DNA of 64,000 nt from Enoplosus armatus (GCF_043641665.1 NC_092196.1:19629192-19693191), one strand, 5' to 3'. Shown: positions 1 to 12,720, numbered from the stretch's first letter. The notes: generated from the sequence alone by a model not told the origin. A program made the numbers and translations.

Positions 1-33
1 AACAAAACGAGCGCATATTCTCCACGACCGCAG

Positions 34-41
34 TGACGTCA
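34..41. promoter_or_regulatory. perfect palindromic cAMP response element
   Basis: The octamer TGACGTCA is the full CREB/ATF consensus. It lies 1.25 kb from the map2k4 start codon, so it may belong to an upstream gene outside the window or be chance. Function is inferred only from the motif. Confidence 0.35.
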
Positions 42-295
42 AGGTTGCCTCACTGATGAGATATCACTTCCGATATCTCTTTACAAAATAAAATCATTAT
101 TGACTGTATATTCTACGTTTTCTTTATGGCTTGTAATAAAATGGTAATCAATCAATCCGGTATTTGTTCATATTTTTTTTATTACAGAATGGCCCATTTT
201 AGAATAAGACATATCATATTATATATGTATATAGATTATATATAAATATATATATATATTTTACCTTTATATTTTTTACGTTTGTTGTCAGCACC

Positions 296-362
296 ATCAG
301 ACCACGGCAAATTCCTTGTAATGTATGTTATTTGGTAATAAACAGTTTCTGATTTCTGATTA
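296..362 (+). mobile_element. LINE-like 3' tail remnant
   Basis: The text CACGGCAAATTCCTTGTA followed by a GGTAATAAACAG segment and a TTTCTGATTTCTGATTA reiterated end matches the 3' tail of a LINE group I recall as common in teleosts (a CAAATTCCTTGTA, AATAAA, CTGATTCTGATT pattern). Only the tail is present; no reverse transcriptase remains. Family name not assigned. Confidence 0.5.
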
Positions 363-1289
363 CAGGATTATTATAGTATTTGTATTTGTATTTCACACAT
401 TTTCTTGTTGCACAAGGTCAAAAGGATAAACACACACACATAAAGGAATGAAAAACAATAACCCTACCCTCAGAATAGTAGAGAAGCACTGATTGCTTGA
501 GGCAAAATATTACAACACGTGCATGTGTATTAGGAAATATGCAAAGATGTGTGCAATTACAGGCAGTTAGAGAGTTCAAATCAAAGGTTTGATTGCATGT
601 ATTTAGTTGTCACTTTTAAATTCTGTTTTAAATATATTATATATTGTTTATGTGTATATACTATATGTGAATCACATTTATAGTATACATATATACAGTA
701 ATACACACCCATATTAAAGATATTGATCTCTTGTATTTTTATCCATTTATTTATTTATTGTTATTTCATTATGGTGTATTTATGGTCAGTTAGCATGACA
801 TTTTTTCAGGTAATTATTGATCTTTTTGATCATGTGGAGGTCTGGCGTGTTAGGGTTTCAATTCCAGTACCTAGACTTTCTTACATTTTGAAATAAACAC
901 TACATAACATCCGGTGTGGTCTTGGCTAACTGTCGCTGGCTGCGGGACGCTGTGGGTGTTGACATGTCAGTGTCAGTTGGTCAGCTGATTGCGGGTCGTA
1001 AAGCTTCTTGGCTAGTACTGCTAGCCAGCTTAGTTAGCTTAGCCTAGCTGGATGTTTGTGTTTGTTAACGTTACCATATAGGTATCTTTTAACGTAGCCC
1101 AAAACTTCTAAAACATCTTAATAATTTGACGCATTTTAAACTGTTCGACAGTCGCCACCCGCTTGTTTTGCGGCCTGGATTTGCCGTTAGCGAGGCGGTA
1201 ATTATTGTGGCAGAGAGGGAAGGGTGAAGTTGCTCTCCGTGTATCTGCATTGCAGCCCGGTGCTGCTGATGGAATTCAAACACACAACA

Positions 1290-4200
1290 ATGGCGACTCC
1301 CAGTCCTAACAACTCAACAACACCTAGCAGCCACAACAGCAGCAATAACGCAGGATCTGCAGCTAACCACCATCACCAGTCCCAGTCTCAACACATCACT
1401 ACAATGAGCAGCATGCAGGGTAAGTGTGGGTGATGTTAAAAGATCTGCTTGTAGCTGGGAGCTCACATTCTGCTGCAGTGAAGGTTAATGTTAGCAGGGC
1501 TAGCCGTGGGAGGCTCAGGCTACTCCCAGGACCGAAAAATGATCCCCACAGGACCGGACCTGTGTCTTTCCCGAGAGGAACGTAGCCTCTGATTTTTAAT
1601 TGGCATTGATCATTTGGTAAATAAAATGTTTTCTTGATATGTTACTAAATGCATTTAATGTCCTTGGTACCATTTTGACATTTTGTTGCCCCGTTACATT
1701 CTGTATTCTCTTGTCTGGGGAAAATCTCGCCAAACCCCGTTCCAAAAAATGTCAATTATAATGTCGCAGCTACGGCGACATATGTCATAGAAGCCAATTA
1801 AAACACTTTCTTTTTTAAATCTTACAAACCGTAAAGATACACTATTCCGCATAGATTTAACCAGTGTGTCATCGTGTATTTGCGTTTGAGCTCCCTTGAC
1901 ATTCATGACGTCTGTTATACCTAAATTAAGCTTCATTCTTCTTCCACACAGATACAGCGGGCTGCACTTCTTTGAAATGAGAGATATGTTAGTGTTAAAT
2001 ACGCCGAATTTATCAAAACACCTTCACAATACAGCAAGACATCGTGTGAAGTCATGTTACAGTGGGTGTATGTTTGTTTGGTGGGTTTCCTGCCATTCTT
2101 TACAACGTTATCATGCGTGACTGCATGTATGTATCTGCTTGTGTGGCTGAGCTCAGTGAAGCCTGCAGCTGCTCTCTTCTTCACTTCAAGCACAACTAAA
2201 CCAAATGTTCATTTCAATGCTGTATTTTTGTACAAACAACGTCTCATTTTGACTTTCAGAGTCCAACACCTGCTGGAGATGTCAGAGTGAAACAGGTAGC
2301 TACACACTTCATTGACTTAGTAGAGCAGCTTAATTAGAAATCCAGTTCCAGCTTTCAGTCTGTATACAAGATGACGAGTTCTGAGAAGAGTTAACATAAC
2401 TCACAGATCAAGTATAATGCGCCATTAGATTTGGTGCTTGATTTAAAAGTCCTGAATGATGATGTTAAATATAGTTTGTATAGTTAGCCCTTTGGTTGAT
2501 TTGTTTCTTGATTTAATGTTCACATGATGGTTCAATCAATATAATTGGATTTATATGTGAGATGCATGTTGAGTTTATATCCCCGGTCCCCCTTTTTATA
2601 AAGGTAATTCATTCTAATAATCTTTTGATTTATTTGATTTTATAATCGTAACTTATCAGGTGTCTGACATTTAGCCCTGTTGTGTAATCCTGTGCTATTA
2701 ATCACGTTTCCCTGACCATATTTCACCTTTTACCTTAATGCTGCTAACTAATGATTCCTAACTCCTGACATGGTGCTGAATGATGGTGAGCTGTCCCAAG
2801 AAAATGTTTATTAAACTGTAATATCTTTTCCTTCCAAAACCAATTTATGATGCTGATTCATTCTCACTTGTAGATCCCCCCTTTTTTGTTTTATCTTCAG
2901 GTCATTTTTCCTCCTTCTTTTGTCCCACTGACTGACACATGACATACTTCACCCCACTCAAGTGCTTGTAGTTGTTTCCTAAATGTGTGTGCATGCTGAT
3001 GCATTACCCTCCAGATGATGCATTGAACCTGCGATTTAATACCCCAGTATGTCGACACGTTAGCAAAGCAAGGCCAATTTCTGTGATCATTTGTCAACCC
3101 TAAACCTGCAGGACTCCTGTTAGTCCTGGTGTGTTGGGGTGAAGTGGACACCCTTTTGTAGCAGGAAGATCTTAGAGAGGGGAGGTTACATTAAGTCTCC
3201 GCAGTCTAACTAACAAGAAGACATAACAAGCTGGCAAACTGAAGGTGAAATATGAAGAAAATAAAAGCTGTCTTCTCACCTCTAGGGTTTCAGATAAACC
3301 TGTCTGGAGCTCCCCCAAGTAAGCCAAACCTCTTTTGCTTCAGCACCAACAGTTCTCATCCCTTTGTTTCCGCCTGACAGTCTGGTATGGGGGAGTCTGT
3401 CCTGCTGCTCTCAACTAATCCAAGTCAAGACTTCTGATGGGTTCAAGTAGGCTTGTGCCGGTAGCTTACAGGTCCATGCTTAATGTGACTTTACAAAGAG
3501 GTTTAAGAAATCACTGCATTTTGCACATCAATTATTGACTCTGTGCTGCCCTGAAAGTGCAGTTTACTGTCCGACTGACTAAACAACTGTCTAGTTACAG
3601 ATGTATTTGTCCTCATCGGCACAAGCCTAACAATCAGAGCTTCCATTGATATTTTGGCACAAGATCGTCCGATTTCTACCCCTCTGTCCTCCCTCAGTGT
3701 GATAGAAGAGAACCTACTAAAGAAACACTGTCTTTTCATTAATTAAACTCCAATTAAATACTGTAATGGAAGCTCTACGTCTCTGGTTTTCAGTGTGTGA
3801 CTAACAAGCAGAAGTAGTGCCTGTAGTGTTGTCACATTACCTTTTTTGTTTTCAACCGGTTTGTCTCTTTTTTTTTCTTTTTGGCATGGGTGCACTTCAG
3901 CATAGCACTTGCTTGTCGAGACAAGATCCACACAATCGAGAAGTTGTCATTTCAATTTAAGCCTATTGGAATTCAAGTGCACACATTCTTGTGGTATTTT
4001 GGGTGGAGCGAGCGTGGAGCGCTTTTCTACGATTTGAAGGTGAAATCAAAGCAGTTGGCCTTGAGAAGCATGTCATGTATTAGTGTTTTCTTTCTCCCCT
4101 GTTTTATGTTTACGTGTGGGTTGGTGTGTCTGCACTGTGAATGTAGGTGTTTGGGATTTTAGCAGCATGCTACACTTCTGTTTCTGCATCAAATATAGGA

Positions 4201-7200
4201 TTTAGATATTTCTGTATATGACTGTGAGAAAGTGGTGAGCACATTCAGTTCTACTGAAAGCCTTAAAGCAGCACGCTGATACATGTGCCGATAAATAGTG
4301 GAGGTGTTCAAACAGTTTCTCAATTTGTTTTCCATATTATATTATATTATATATTCAATATGCTAATATAAAAAGCACAATAAAGATATAGAAATATATT
4401 GTGATAGAGGATCACCCACTCTTAATATAAAGACTATATGATATACCAACCTACTTGACGGTGTTGTTTTGCAAATGAAGCTTCTCTTGAAGGGTGAATA
4501 GCACCCATTGATTCTTGAAATGATGAGTAATGTGATGCGTAAGAGCTATAATTGTTAAAAGTCTTATTCTTGTTTAGAAATCCCATGAAAAGATCAAAAC
4601 TAATGATGTGTTCGTTCGTCTGTGGCTCTCAGCTCACAGCCCATTGGTTCCGACTGAAGACATCTGAAAAAAACAGCCTACAAATATATAGTTTCATTAA
4701 AAAAAGTAATTTCCTAAAACAGCTGCTCACTGTAACAGGATGTCACTCAAACAGGAGGAAATAGTGCATTTGTTGGGGACTACTTTCAGTGGCGGATGAA
4801 TCCACATTTGGTGCTCTAGTGAGTATTTGGGGCAGCAGGAGGGTGTGTGTGGGACTGAGTCAAGATAAACTACAGTGTGTGTGTGTGTTCATGGTGATGA
4901 AGGAAACAACAGTGAGGCTCACTGATGAGGTTTTAATAGTTTTAACAACAATGGAGCGCTATGCCTCAGAGGATACGCACACAACACTTGTTAGCAGAAT
5001 CAGTTGTTGGTCTTTTCATGGGATTTGTTGACAGAGTTATCCAAGCCTCGTAGGTGAGTATATTTTTGGAAATATGACAGCAAATCTGGAATGTATTTAG
5101 TAAAACATCCATATATGGTGATGCAGAAGTTGCCAGTTTGTATCCCCTTGTTCTATGGAAAGCATGACATCCATGGATTTGAGTAAATTTGGTTAAATTT
5201 ACTTGTCTCCTCGTTCCCTCTGTTATCTCGTTTTATGGTTTGTGTCGTTTTCATTCACTCATCGTTCGGACCTTTCATGTGGGATGAGTTTACTTTTGGT
5301 CTTTCTCAGTCCTCGACATTTGTGGCTTCACGTGAGATCTGATCACATCACCGTTTCTTTTCCCGCTCAGGTAAACGCAAAGCCCTGAAGCTGAACTTTG
5401 CCAACCCTCCGATCAAACCCACGACTAGATTCACACTGAACACGGCGGGGCCGCCCTTTCAAAACCCGCACATGTGAGTAAACCTCCATCTGTTTGGGGG
5501 AAAAAATGAATAAATCCAGGGTTACTGTTTCTCTTAACACACACACACTCTGGTTTGTGGCAGAGAGAGGCTGAGAACACACAGCATCGAGTCGTCAGGA
5601 AAGTTGAAGATCTCCGCGGAGCAGCACTGGGACTTCACGGCCGAGGATCTCAAAGATTTGGGCGAGATCGGCCGCGGGGCTTACGGCTCCGTCAATAAGA
5701 TGGTGCACAAGCCGAGTAACCAGATCATGGCGGTCAAGGTGATTCACCTTGGACGTGTGGATGTCCGGAGGCAGGTTAAAGACTTCACGTGGACTCCCAT
5801 GTCTGTGATTATACTGTGTGTTGTGTTTGTTTCACAGAGAATTCGGTCAACGGTTGATGAGAAGGAGCAGAAGCAGCTGCTGATGGACTTGGACGTGGTC
5901 GTGAGAAGTAGTGATTGTCCTTACATCGTGCAGTTTTATGGTGCTCTGTTCAGAGAGGTGAAACAAACTCAGCTTCTCCTTAATAAAGCCATATATTTTA
6001 CTTCACTCAGGATTATTTCTCAGACTCATGACTGGATCTCTTGTGTTTCAGGGTGACTGTTGGATTTGTATGGAACTTATGGCTACCTCGTTAGACAAAT
6101 TTTACAAATTTGTATATTGCTCATTAGACGACGTGATTCCAGAGGAAATATTAGGAAAAATAACATTAGCTGTAAGTTTTTGCGACCGTCATGTCCCACT
6201 TTTCAAAAATAAAGAAGCCCAATCTTTGACTCCTGCTGCTAAACCCTTTCTGTGTTTCACAGACTGTGAAGGCACTTAACCACTTAAAAGAAAACTTGAA
6301 AATAATACACAGAGGTAAGACGATAGCAGACGCTCTCTGAGTCTTATTCTGCACCTGCAGGTGTCTTTTCATCTCCTGTCTCTCTTCACTTCCCCTCAGA
6401 CATTAAGCCGTCAAACATCCTCCTGGACAGGAACGGCAACATAAAGCTGTGTGACTTTGGCATCAGTGGTCAGCTGGTGGACTCGATCGCCAAAACCAGA
6501 GATGCAGGCTGCAGACCCTACATGGCAGTAAGTAGCGCTGAGCTTGTGAACGCTCACAGCAGGTAGAGATGAGAGCTGGGATGCTGAAAGATCGTAACAT
6601 TTTGTGCTCTGTTCTCACACTTCTTGGCTAGTTGACCAGCAGGACAAAAAACACCTTAAATAGTGGATCTGAAAGGATATGAATCAGAGCAGGTGTCTGA
6701 CTCGTCTGCTGACACAAGACCGTGTGTGTATAAGACCATCCCTGATGAATCAGTATAGCTGGTTGAAATGGTGCTGACGAACAACACTGAATGATCAAAC
6801 CTTGACGCAGAGTTGTGTTAACCTGTTTACCTTAAAAGGTCCAGTAGTGTAATGCACCAATACGTTTTTTAGCTTCACAGTTAAACTGTCCTCTGAGGTC
6901 AGTCGCTGGTAATACTCTCTCCTCTGTCTGTTCGCTTTGAAAATGCAGAAAGAGTCTTGAAATGCCAGCAGCAGTTTTTGATGTTTGAGCCAGAAAGTGA
7001 GTTTTGAACGACCTGCAGATGCTGGACGGTGTGTGGAGCAGGAATATCTTTATTCCATTAACTGACCTGGTGTGTTTGCAAAAGGAAACTGTTCTCATGA
7101 CAGTGATGGTTTGAGTGTAAATGACGTGATTTCATTTACATTTAGTCATTGATTTGAAGGAGGACTCCAGCGTTATATATATATATATATATATATGAGA

Positions 7201-7533
7201 GTTTTGGGGCTGGTGAACGGCAGCTCAGTGATCTGTATTGTTGTAGTAAAATAATGATTATTAGCTGCTTGTTAATGAGACCATGTTTTTGCTGAGCAGC
7301 CACTGTGTGTGTTGTGTATTCGTGCTCACACAACATAACTGAAGAGCAGCAAATCTTTGGCAGTTCAAAGAGGTGATCTCACCGCGGCGGCGTCATCATC
7401 ACTCCAGGTTATTTTCTGTTGTGGGGTTACGTCAGCTGGGGGCACCTCCTCCTCTCAGCCCCTCTGGTCTCTCCACAGCAGTTTCCATTCTAAATTTGGT
7501 GAGGCACTATCACGACCCAGCGGCACACCTCCA

Positions 7534-7573
<40 letters not shown>

Positions 7574-10500
7574 CCCTCTGAAAGGCCTAGGAGCTTCATT
7601 CATGAGGTGGTTTGAACCAAGTCACCCAGGAGCTTCCCACGACTCTGAGCTCAGACGGCAGGAATCTCAGCTCCAGTTTCTTGTTTCCAGCTGGCAGACT
7701 CTCCAGGTGTTTGATCACTGCGCTGCTGCTTACAGCAGCTTTAATGACGTAGAAAAACTGACCTCAGTACAGCTGGGGAGCCTGACTTATTGTTTGGATA
7801 TGTGGTTACAATAGAGTAAAGACGACATGCTCTTTACCTCAGGCAACATCCAGGTGTCGGTGTGTGTGGAATTTAGATTTTACAGAAGCAGCAGCTCTTA
7901 TTCACAACTTTTTATGATCGTGGTGACAAAAGCTGCTGCACTCGATATTCGTACACATCTGTTTTACAGCTGGTTACACACAGTTTTCTATACTTCACTT
8001 CTTCAAAGCTCTTCACACAGTTGTGTTCGACAGCATTTGTCTCCCAGCAAGAACAACGTTGTCACTCAGAACACGGTGGCACCTCTTTACTGCGTGGGTC
8101 ACAGTGTTTGTTACAGAAATGAGTGCTGCAATATGCTTCAGTAATGCTAAACGAAACGAACTACACATACATGTACTGTACATAGGATAGCTACTCTTCT
8201 TCACCTTCTGTCCTCACCTGCACCAATCACACGAGGCGCTCAGTGTTGTATTTTTACTTTCCCATTATTTTAGATGTAGATGCAGCAGAATGAAGCAAAT
8301 ATATTGATTATGTTGTTTTGATTGTGGGAAGACATTTGTCAGTACAAAGAACTGATGCTGTTTAGGGTTTAAACTAATGATTATTTTCATTATTTTGATT
8401 AAACGATTAATCATTTAGTCTATAAAATGAGGACAAATGCCCAGCGCCCTAAGCGTCCCCTTCTAGTTGCTTATTTACTTTTAACAACAATTAAAAAACC
8501 TGAAGAGATCAGTTGATAATGATGAAAATCCAGCTTGCAAATGTTTGACATTTTTATTCAATAGATTACTTTACAATTAAGTGATTATAAAAATAGTTGT
8601 CTAATCGTTTCCCCGCTCATGCTGTTTATATGTTAAGCCATTGATCTGATTGTAGAGACTAAACACTTGCAGTCCTGGCAGATGTGAGTTTGCTCTCTGC
8701 AGCAGTCGGCTGCAGTTCCATAAAGACATCAGTGCTGCAGCACAGACTGACCCACTCTGCCGGTGACATCAGCATCTAAATCAGGCCTGTAAATGGGCCA
8801 GCGAGGAGCTTCCTTCTCTCTGCACGGCAGCAGGAGGTTTCTGCAGCCTTCGACACACCTCATTACCGCGTCTGCTCTGTGGCCTGTGATGAACCTGAGG
8901 GGAGGTTGTGATTGACAGAGTTGGCGGTGGTGGTTTTGTAAGGCATGCAGAACAATGCCGCAGTCCTGAGAGGCAGGAATGAGGGAACGTGCTCCTCGCG
9001 TCTGAGCAGCTGATGGCATCTTGTTGTGTAGGTGAAAACATGCCCAGAGGGGACGAGCTGGTTGGGTATTCTCAGGAGTGAGTTTGTGTAGCGGTGGATT
9101 TTGCCTGAACACCTGTTTCTTTCTTATAATGTACTCTGAAACTCTCACACACACTTTTTACATCATAAACATCTCACTCATGGTAAGTTGTTTACATCCT
9201 TTGTACTTTCCAGGTGTATGGGTTTCCTAGCTTTGAGGCTTTCTTTCTCTTCATGCTGAGAAAAGATTTGAAGCCTCGGGGCTTTAAATCAAAGGCGCCC
9301 AGTGACATCTGGTGCTGTGCAAAACTTAGAGCAGGTCTACAAGACTGCGCCCAAAGCCCTGCAACACCTCTCTGAAGGTTCAGTCTCATACGCAATAAAA
9401 GTGCAGGAAGCTTTAATTATTAAATCTATAATACTCTTGTTTAGAAGTGCTGCAGTAAATACACACATTATTGTGCAATATACAGTTGTTAGTAAATGCA
9501 TTGTCCAAGAAGCCTGTTTTTATTCATATTAATGTACTTTCTTTGTGTGGCGTTGTCACTGTGTAACTTCAAGGTCAATATTTATGTGACATTTTCAGTC
9601 ACAATATAATGTGATTGGAGATAGATATATATTAGAATATAACTTTTATTACTTGGCATCAGTGGGAAATCTTCCCACGTAGTACTAATGATTACATCTT
9701 TTTACTCTACATTTCCATATTTTTTGTCATCAGCTTCGTCACAACGTACTTAAATAGACTCACAGGAGTGAAACAAGCTTTGGATCTTCTGCCGAGTTAA
9801 TAAGTAACCGAGTTACTTCAGTAATAATGAGCCAAAACGTGTTTAAAGTCTCTTTTTGCCACAAGAACTCATCTGTGGTCATATTTCCTTCCTGCTCAAA
9901 CTGTATTCTGGTCACTAAAAAGCACACGTGGTTTTTCAGGATACGTGAAACACTTTGATTTTTTTTAGCTGTTTATTATTGTTTCTAAACCCAAACTTTA
10001 ATCTGTTTCCTGTTTAATTTTCAGCCAGAGCGAATAGACCCCAGTGCGTCCAGGCAAGGCTACGATGTCCGCTCAGACGTCTGGAGTTTGGGAATCACAC
10101 TGGTGAGTCTTAATATTCATAGATCCTCATATAAGATCAGATCCTAATATAAAGTATTAATATATGAATAAACACAGCTGGACGTCACATACTATGAAAG
10201 TGTTGGCAGAGGTGGTCCTGACGTATCTTGATCAACTTAGTTAGTAGATTCATTTAAAATGTATTCATTAATGGATGAATAATTTATGGAATTAACTGTG
10301 AGAAATAGCACCTCTGCTCTTTTTGCCAGAAGCTTAATGGTTTTCTTAATGAAAGTGTGTTAATGTTTAATGATGTTAGTGGAGGTGGTCTTTATTTCAG
10401 GCTCTAATGTTATTTCACACCTGATTTGTCCTGATCATGTTTTATGTACATCATGTGTTTCAGTATGAGCTGGCCACGGGGCGGTTTCCCTACCCAAAGT

Positions 10501-11094
10501 GGAACAGTGTGTTTGACCAGCTGACCCAGGTGGTGAGGGGAGACCCGCCACAACTCAGCAACTCGGAGGAGAGGCGCTTCTCTCCCAAATTCATCTCCTT
10601 TGTCAACGTGTGGTGAGGAAACACTGCTGTGAATTCAGCAGCAATAAGCTACCGTTGTAAAAATGGAAAAAAAAGAGACTGTTTTGAATTAAAAGATGTT
10701 CTCAGTCGTTTCATGGAGGACAAACTCCAGCTGCTGCTTGCTCTTGTGTCCCCCTGGTGGACAAATGGCTGAACTGCAACCCTCCTCCTTTTAACACTTT
10801 ATTTTTCCTCTTTTCTCAAGCCTTACAAAGGACGAATCAAAAAGGCCAAAGTACAAGGAGCTACTGGTGAGTTATCATGAACTCTTTAAAATGTGTTAAA
10901 CGGACTTAAATCCATTCTGTAGAGGTTTTATTTTGTTGTACATTTTGCTGATGCGTACATTTCCTCTTTTCCACTCACAGAAAGACCCGTTCATCCAGAT
11001 GTACGAGGAGCGCTCGGTCGACGTAGCTGGTTACGTCTGCAGGCTCCTGGATCAGATGCCAGCGTCTCCCAGCTCACCTATGTATATGGACTGA
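1290..11094 (+). CDS. map2k4: MAP kinase kinase 4 (MKK4/SEK1), 11 coding exons
   Basis: This gene encodes a dual-specificity kinase that phosphorylates Thr and Tyr in the activation loops of JNK and p38 in stress signalling, acting in cytoplasm and nucleus. Exons: 1290-1419, 5371-5473, 5564-5738, 5838-5957, 6052-6171, 6263-6314, 6400-6527, 10025-10102, 10464-10612, 10821-10866, 10981-11094; 1215 nt, 404 aa (human 399). Visible features: a JNK/p38 docking site ([10 protein letters not shown], residues 44-53) across the exon 1/2 join; Gly-rich loop G114-R-G116-A-Y-G119; ATP lysine K136; HRD aspartate D234; DFG aspartate D252; activation-loop S262 and T266 in SIAKT; C-terminal docking region ending PSSPMYMD. 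All junctions are GT...AG and keep frame. The start at 1290 has A at -3 and G at +4 and gives MATPSP, like mammalian MAAPSP. An in-frame ATG at 1269 (C at -3) would add seven residues. The N-terminus is Asn/Ser/His/Gln-rich. Fish may have two paralogues; I cannot tell which this is. Confidence 0.97.
1420..5370. other. map2k4 intron 1, no further gene seen
   Basis: A 3.95 kb intron opens with GTAAGT right after the exon 1 CAG-G and ends in a pyrimidine-rich tract with CAG before GTAAACGC. Short open frames inside it show no recognisable protein. AT-rich tracts (for example 4335-4440) and a short GT run near 4876 are present. I see no clear regulatory element. Confidence 0.6.
7174..7196. repeat. 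TA dinucleotide microsatellite
   Basis: An uninterrupted run of TA dinucleotides in map2k4 intron 7. Confidence 0.9.
7535..7569. repeat. CA dinucleotide microsatellite
   Basis: About 17 CA units in map2k4 intron 7. The poly-TH open frames here are artefacts of the repeat. Confidence 0.95.
8363..8620 (+). mobile_element. MITE-like teleost repeat, TAATCGATTAAT family
   Basis: The copy starts TAGGGTTTAAACTAATGATT, continues ATTTTCATTATTTTGATTAA and GATTAATCATTTAGTCTATA, and ends near ATAGTTGTCTAATCGTTTCC. I recall this arrangement from a very common percomorph repeat starting TAGGGCTGCAACTAACGATT and ending in its near inverted complement. It has no coding capacity. The transposon superfamily is not certain. 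Confidence 0.6.
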
Positions 11095-11749
11095 TAGCAG
11101 GACAAGATAGAAACACATCAATAAATATACACTAGTCTGCAACAATAAAGACATAAAAAAAAAAGACAACAAAGTAAAGAAAACAAATCCTTGTGTAAAT
11201 TTGCTTGGTCCCCTTATTGCAGTGTTAAAAGAGAATTGTAAAGCCTAAAAAACACCATTTGCAATAAACGTGGTGTTCATTTCAGTCATGTCTGTATAAT
11301 ATATCAACGTTAAACACTTCTGTTTCTCTCTTGTTCACAAAAACACACATGAACGCACAGTCATGTAAGTATAATAGCAGCTGAATCAATCAATCATGGT
11401 CTTGACTCATCTTGATGAGGATGCATCTCAGTGGTTAGTACAGTGATTTAAAAAATAAATAAAAAGAAAATAACCTGGAACTTGTATTTATAGAACCAAA
11501 ATCTTGTGGAGTATTTGATTTGGAGCTTCTTCAACATACTGGAATCATGCTCTTTGTGAATTGTCCCACCTCTTCCATGTATGTAAATGAAAGCATTGTG
11601 TTTGGTATCTTAATGGAACTTTGCTTCTCTGGGTATAAAGCAGTTTAAAAGTGTTGGTGGTCAGAATCATGTTAGACCTGCAGTCCAGTCAGTGCTGAGA
11701 GGCTGCTGTCCTCAATGTGCAGTGGACTATATGCTGATATATGAATAAA
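11095..11749 (+). terminator. map2k4: map2k4 3' UTR with polyadenylation signals
   Basis: After the TGA at 11092-11094 there are AATAAA hexamers at 11120-11125, 11144-11149, 11263-11268 and 11744-11749. The last is followed by a GTGTGTCGTCTC G/T-rich stretch, as expected downstream of a cleavage site, so it is the best candidate for the distal end. Alternative 3' ends are likely but only inferred. Confidence 0.7.
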
Positions 11750-12464
11750 GGAAGAGAAAGGAAAAGTGTGTCGTCTCTTTTCTTAACGTAGTTAATACGG
11801 GGATTTGTATCTGTGTATTCTGAAACCAAATATTGCTTTAAGATAAGATAATGGTGTATTGATCCCTGAGGGGATATTCAGGTTACACGGACAGAAATAA
11901 GTACAGTAGAGAAAGTCAAAAAAATACATAATTAGAAGTAGATAATAAACAAGTTAAGCAGTATACATGCAATGTTGTACTTTAATCAATAGTGCTGTGA
12001 TAAGTTATTAAGATAAGTAAGTATACCTAGTGTTTGTCTATTAATATAGAAATATGATGTAGTACAACATAGTATAATATGGTACAGTATAATATCACAT
12101 AGGATATAACATTAAATATAAGGTGGAATGTAGTAATATAGTATAATGTAATGCACGGTATAGTACAGCTATGCAATATAACAAAATATAAAATACACAG
12201 TATGGTATGAGCATAGTAAAATAGAATTAGAGTAGAATTAATAATAGTTTTATATTTTTGTATGTATACTATCTTATTGTTTATACCCTCTTTTTAATCT
12301 AATAAACATAATGTTTGGGATTATTTGATGGTTAAGAAATTGTATAAGAGCTGAATATGTGTAATATTACTTCAGGTGTTTTATTTTGTAGTAGTTTGTT
12401 GTTGTTAAAGCCCCCTTCAAGAAATATTTCTATCCCCGCCTCCCTTTCTCAAAACGCTGCTGTG
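11750..12464. other. map2k4-elac2 intergenic spacer
   Basis: AT-rich spacer dominated by a LINE-like remnant followed by a stretch with many irregular TATAGTA/ATAGTATAAT-like words (about 12050-12240). No gene seen. It grades into the elac2 promoter from about 12430. Confidence 0.6.
11838..11910 (-). mobile_element. LINE-like 3' end, reverse orientation
   Basis: AAGATAAGATAATGG followed by TATTGATCCCTGAGGGGATATT is, read on the minus strand, the ATC-repeat and TTTCCCCTCAGGGATCAATA ending I recall from many fish LINE insertions. The same motif occurs on the plus strand near 61255. Only the 3' end is recognisable. Confidence 0.5.
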
Positions 12465-12559
12465 ATTGGTCCACAGGCCCTGCTAAATAATTCTACACAC
12501 CAATGAGCGCTAAGACCGGTAAACGTCATCATTAGATGCCGGAAGAAGAGTCACATGTG
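12465..12559 (+). promoter_or_regulatory. elac2: candidate elac2 proximal promoter
   Basis: Within 95 bases there is an inverted CCAAT box (ATTGG, 12465-12469), a forward CCAAT box (12500-12504), an ETS-type site (CCGGAAG, 12539-12545) and a palindromic E-box (CACATGTG, 12552-12559). There is no TATA box. CCAAT plus ETS without TATA is usual for housekeeping genes, which suits a tRNA-processing enzyme. Transcription probably starts between here and 12720; factor binding is inference. Confidence 0.6.
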
Positions 12560-12720
12560 TCAACCAACCTCCAAAGTCCTGCTGAATGAGCACCTAGCTA
12601 CTATTAGGTAATGCAGTCTTTAAAAAAGCGCGTGGAAATGCGTGAGCAAGCATTATCTGGGTGCTTTTAGATGTAATTAACAGGTGCTGGTTATTTTAAT
12701 TATTGGGTGACGTATTTATT

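Larger units (their letters stand above)
1..1289. other. intergenic DNA and map2k4 5' flank / 5' UTR
   Basis: This stretch holds no coding region I can support. The first 900 bases are AT-rich and include a LINE-like tail and (TA)-rich tracts near 220-262. From about 900 the composition becomes richer in G+C and CpG, which fits the promoter and 5' UTR of map2k4, but I see no clear TATA box or initiator and cannot place the transcription start. An in-frame ATG at 1269 lies 21 bases before the chosen map2k4 start. Confidence 0.5.
6528..10024. other. map2k4 intron 7 with repeats
   Basis: This 3.5 kb intron separates a compact exon 2-7 cluster (introns of 85-99 bp) from exon 8. It contains a TA microsatellite, a CA microsatellite and a MITE-like copy, listed separately. 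The open frames at 7.4-9.5 kb are not recognisable; those around 7.4-7.6 kb run through the CA repeat. Confidence 0.6.

Noticed and set aside
1224..1433. Longer map2k4 N-terminus starting at 1224
   Set aside because: The codon at 1224 is GTG, not ATG; the first in-frame ATG is 1269 and the homologous start is 1290.
5604..6279. Stand-alone kinase fragments
   Set aside because: These are map2k4 exons 3-5 read through short introns; splicing restores one continuous frame.
7357..7615. Poly-Thr-His open frames
   Set aside because: Produced by the CA microsatellite.
8729..9154. 141-codon minus-strand frame in map2k4 intron 7
   Set aside because: No family resemblance, lies inside a spliced intron, and overlaps a second unrelated frame on the same strand.
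12703..12720. elac2 start at 12703
   Set aside because: That codon is TTG. The first ATG in frame is 12721.
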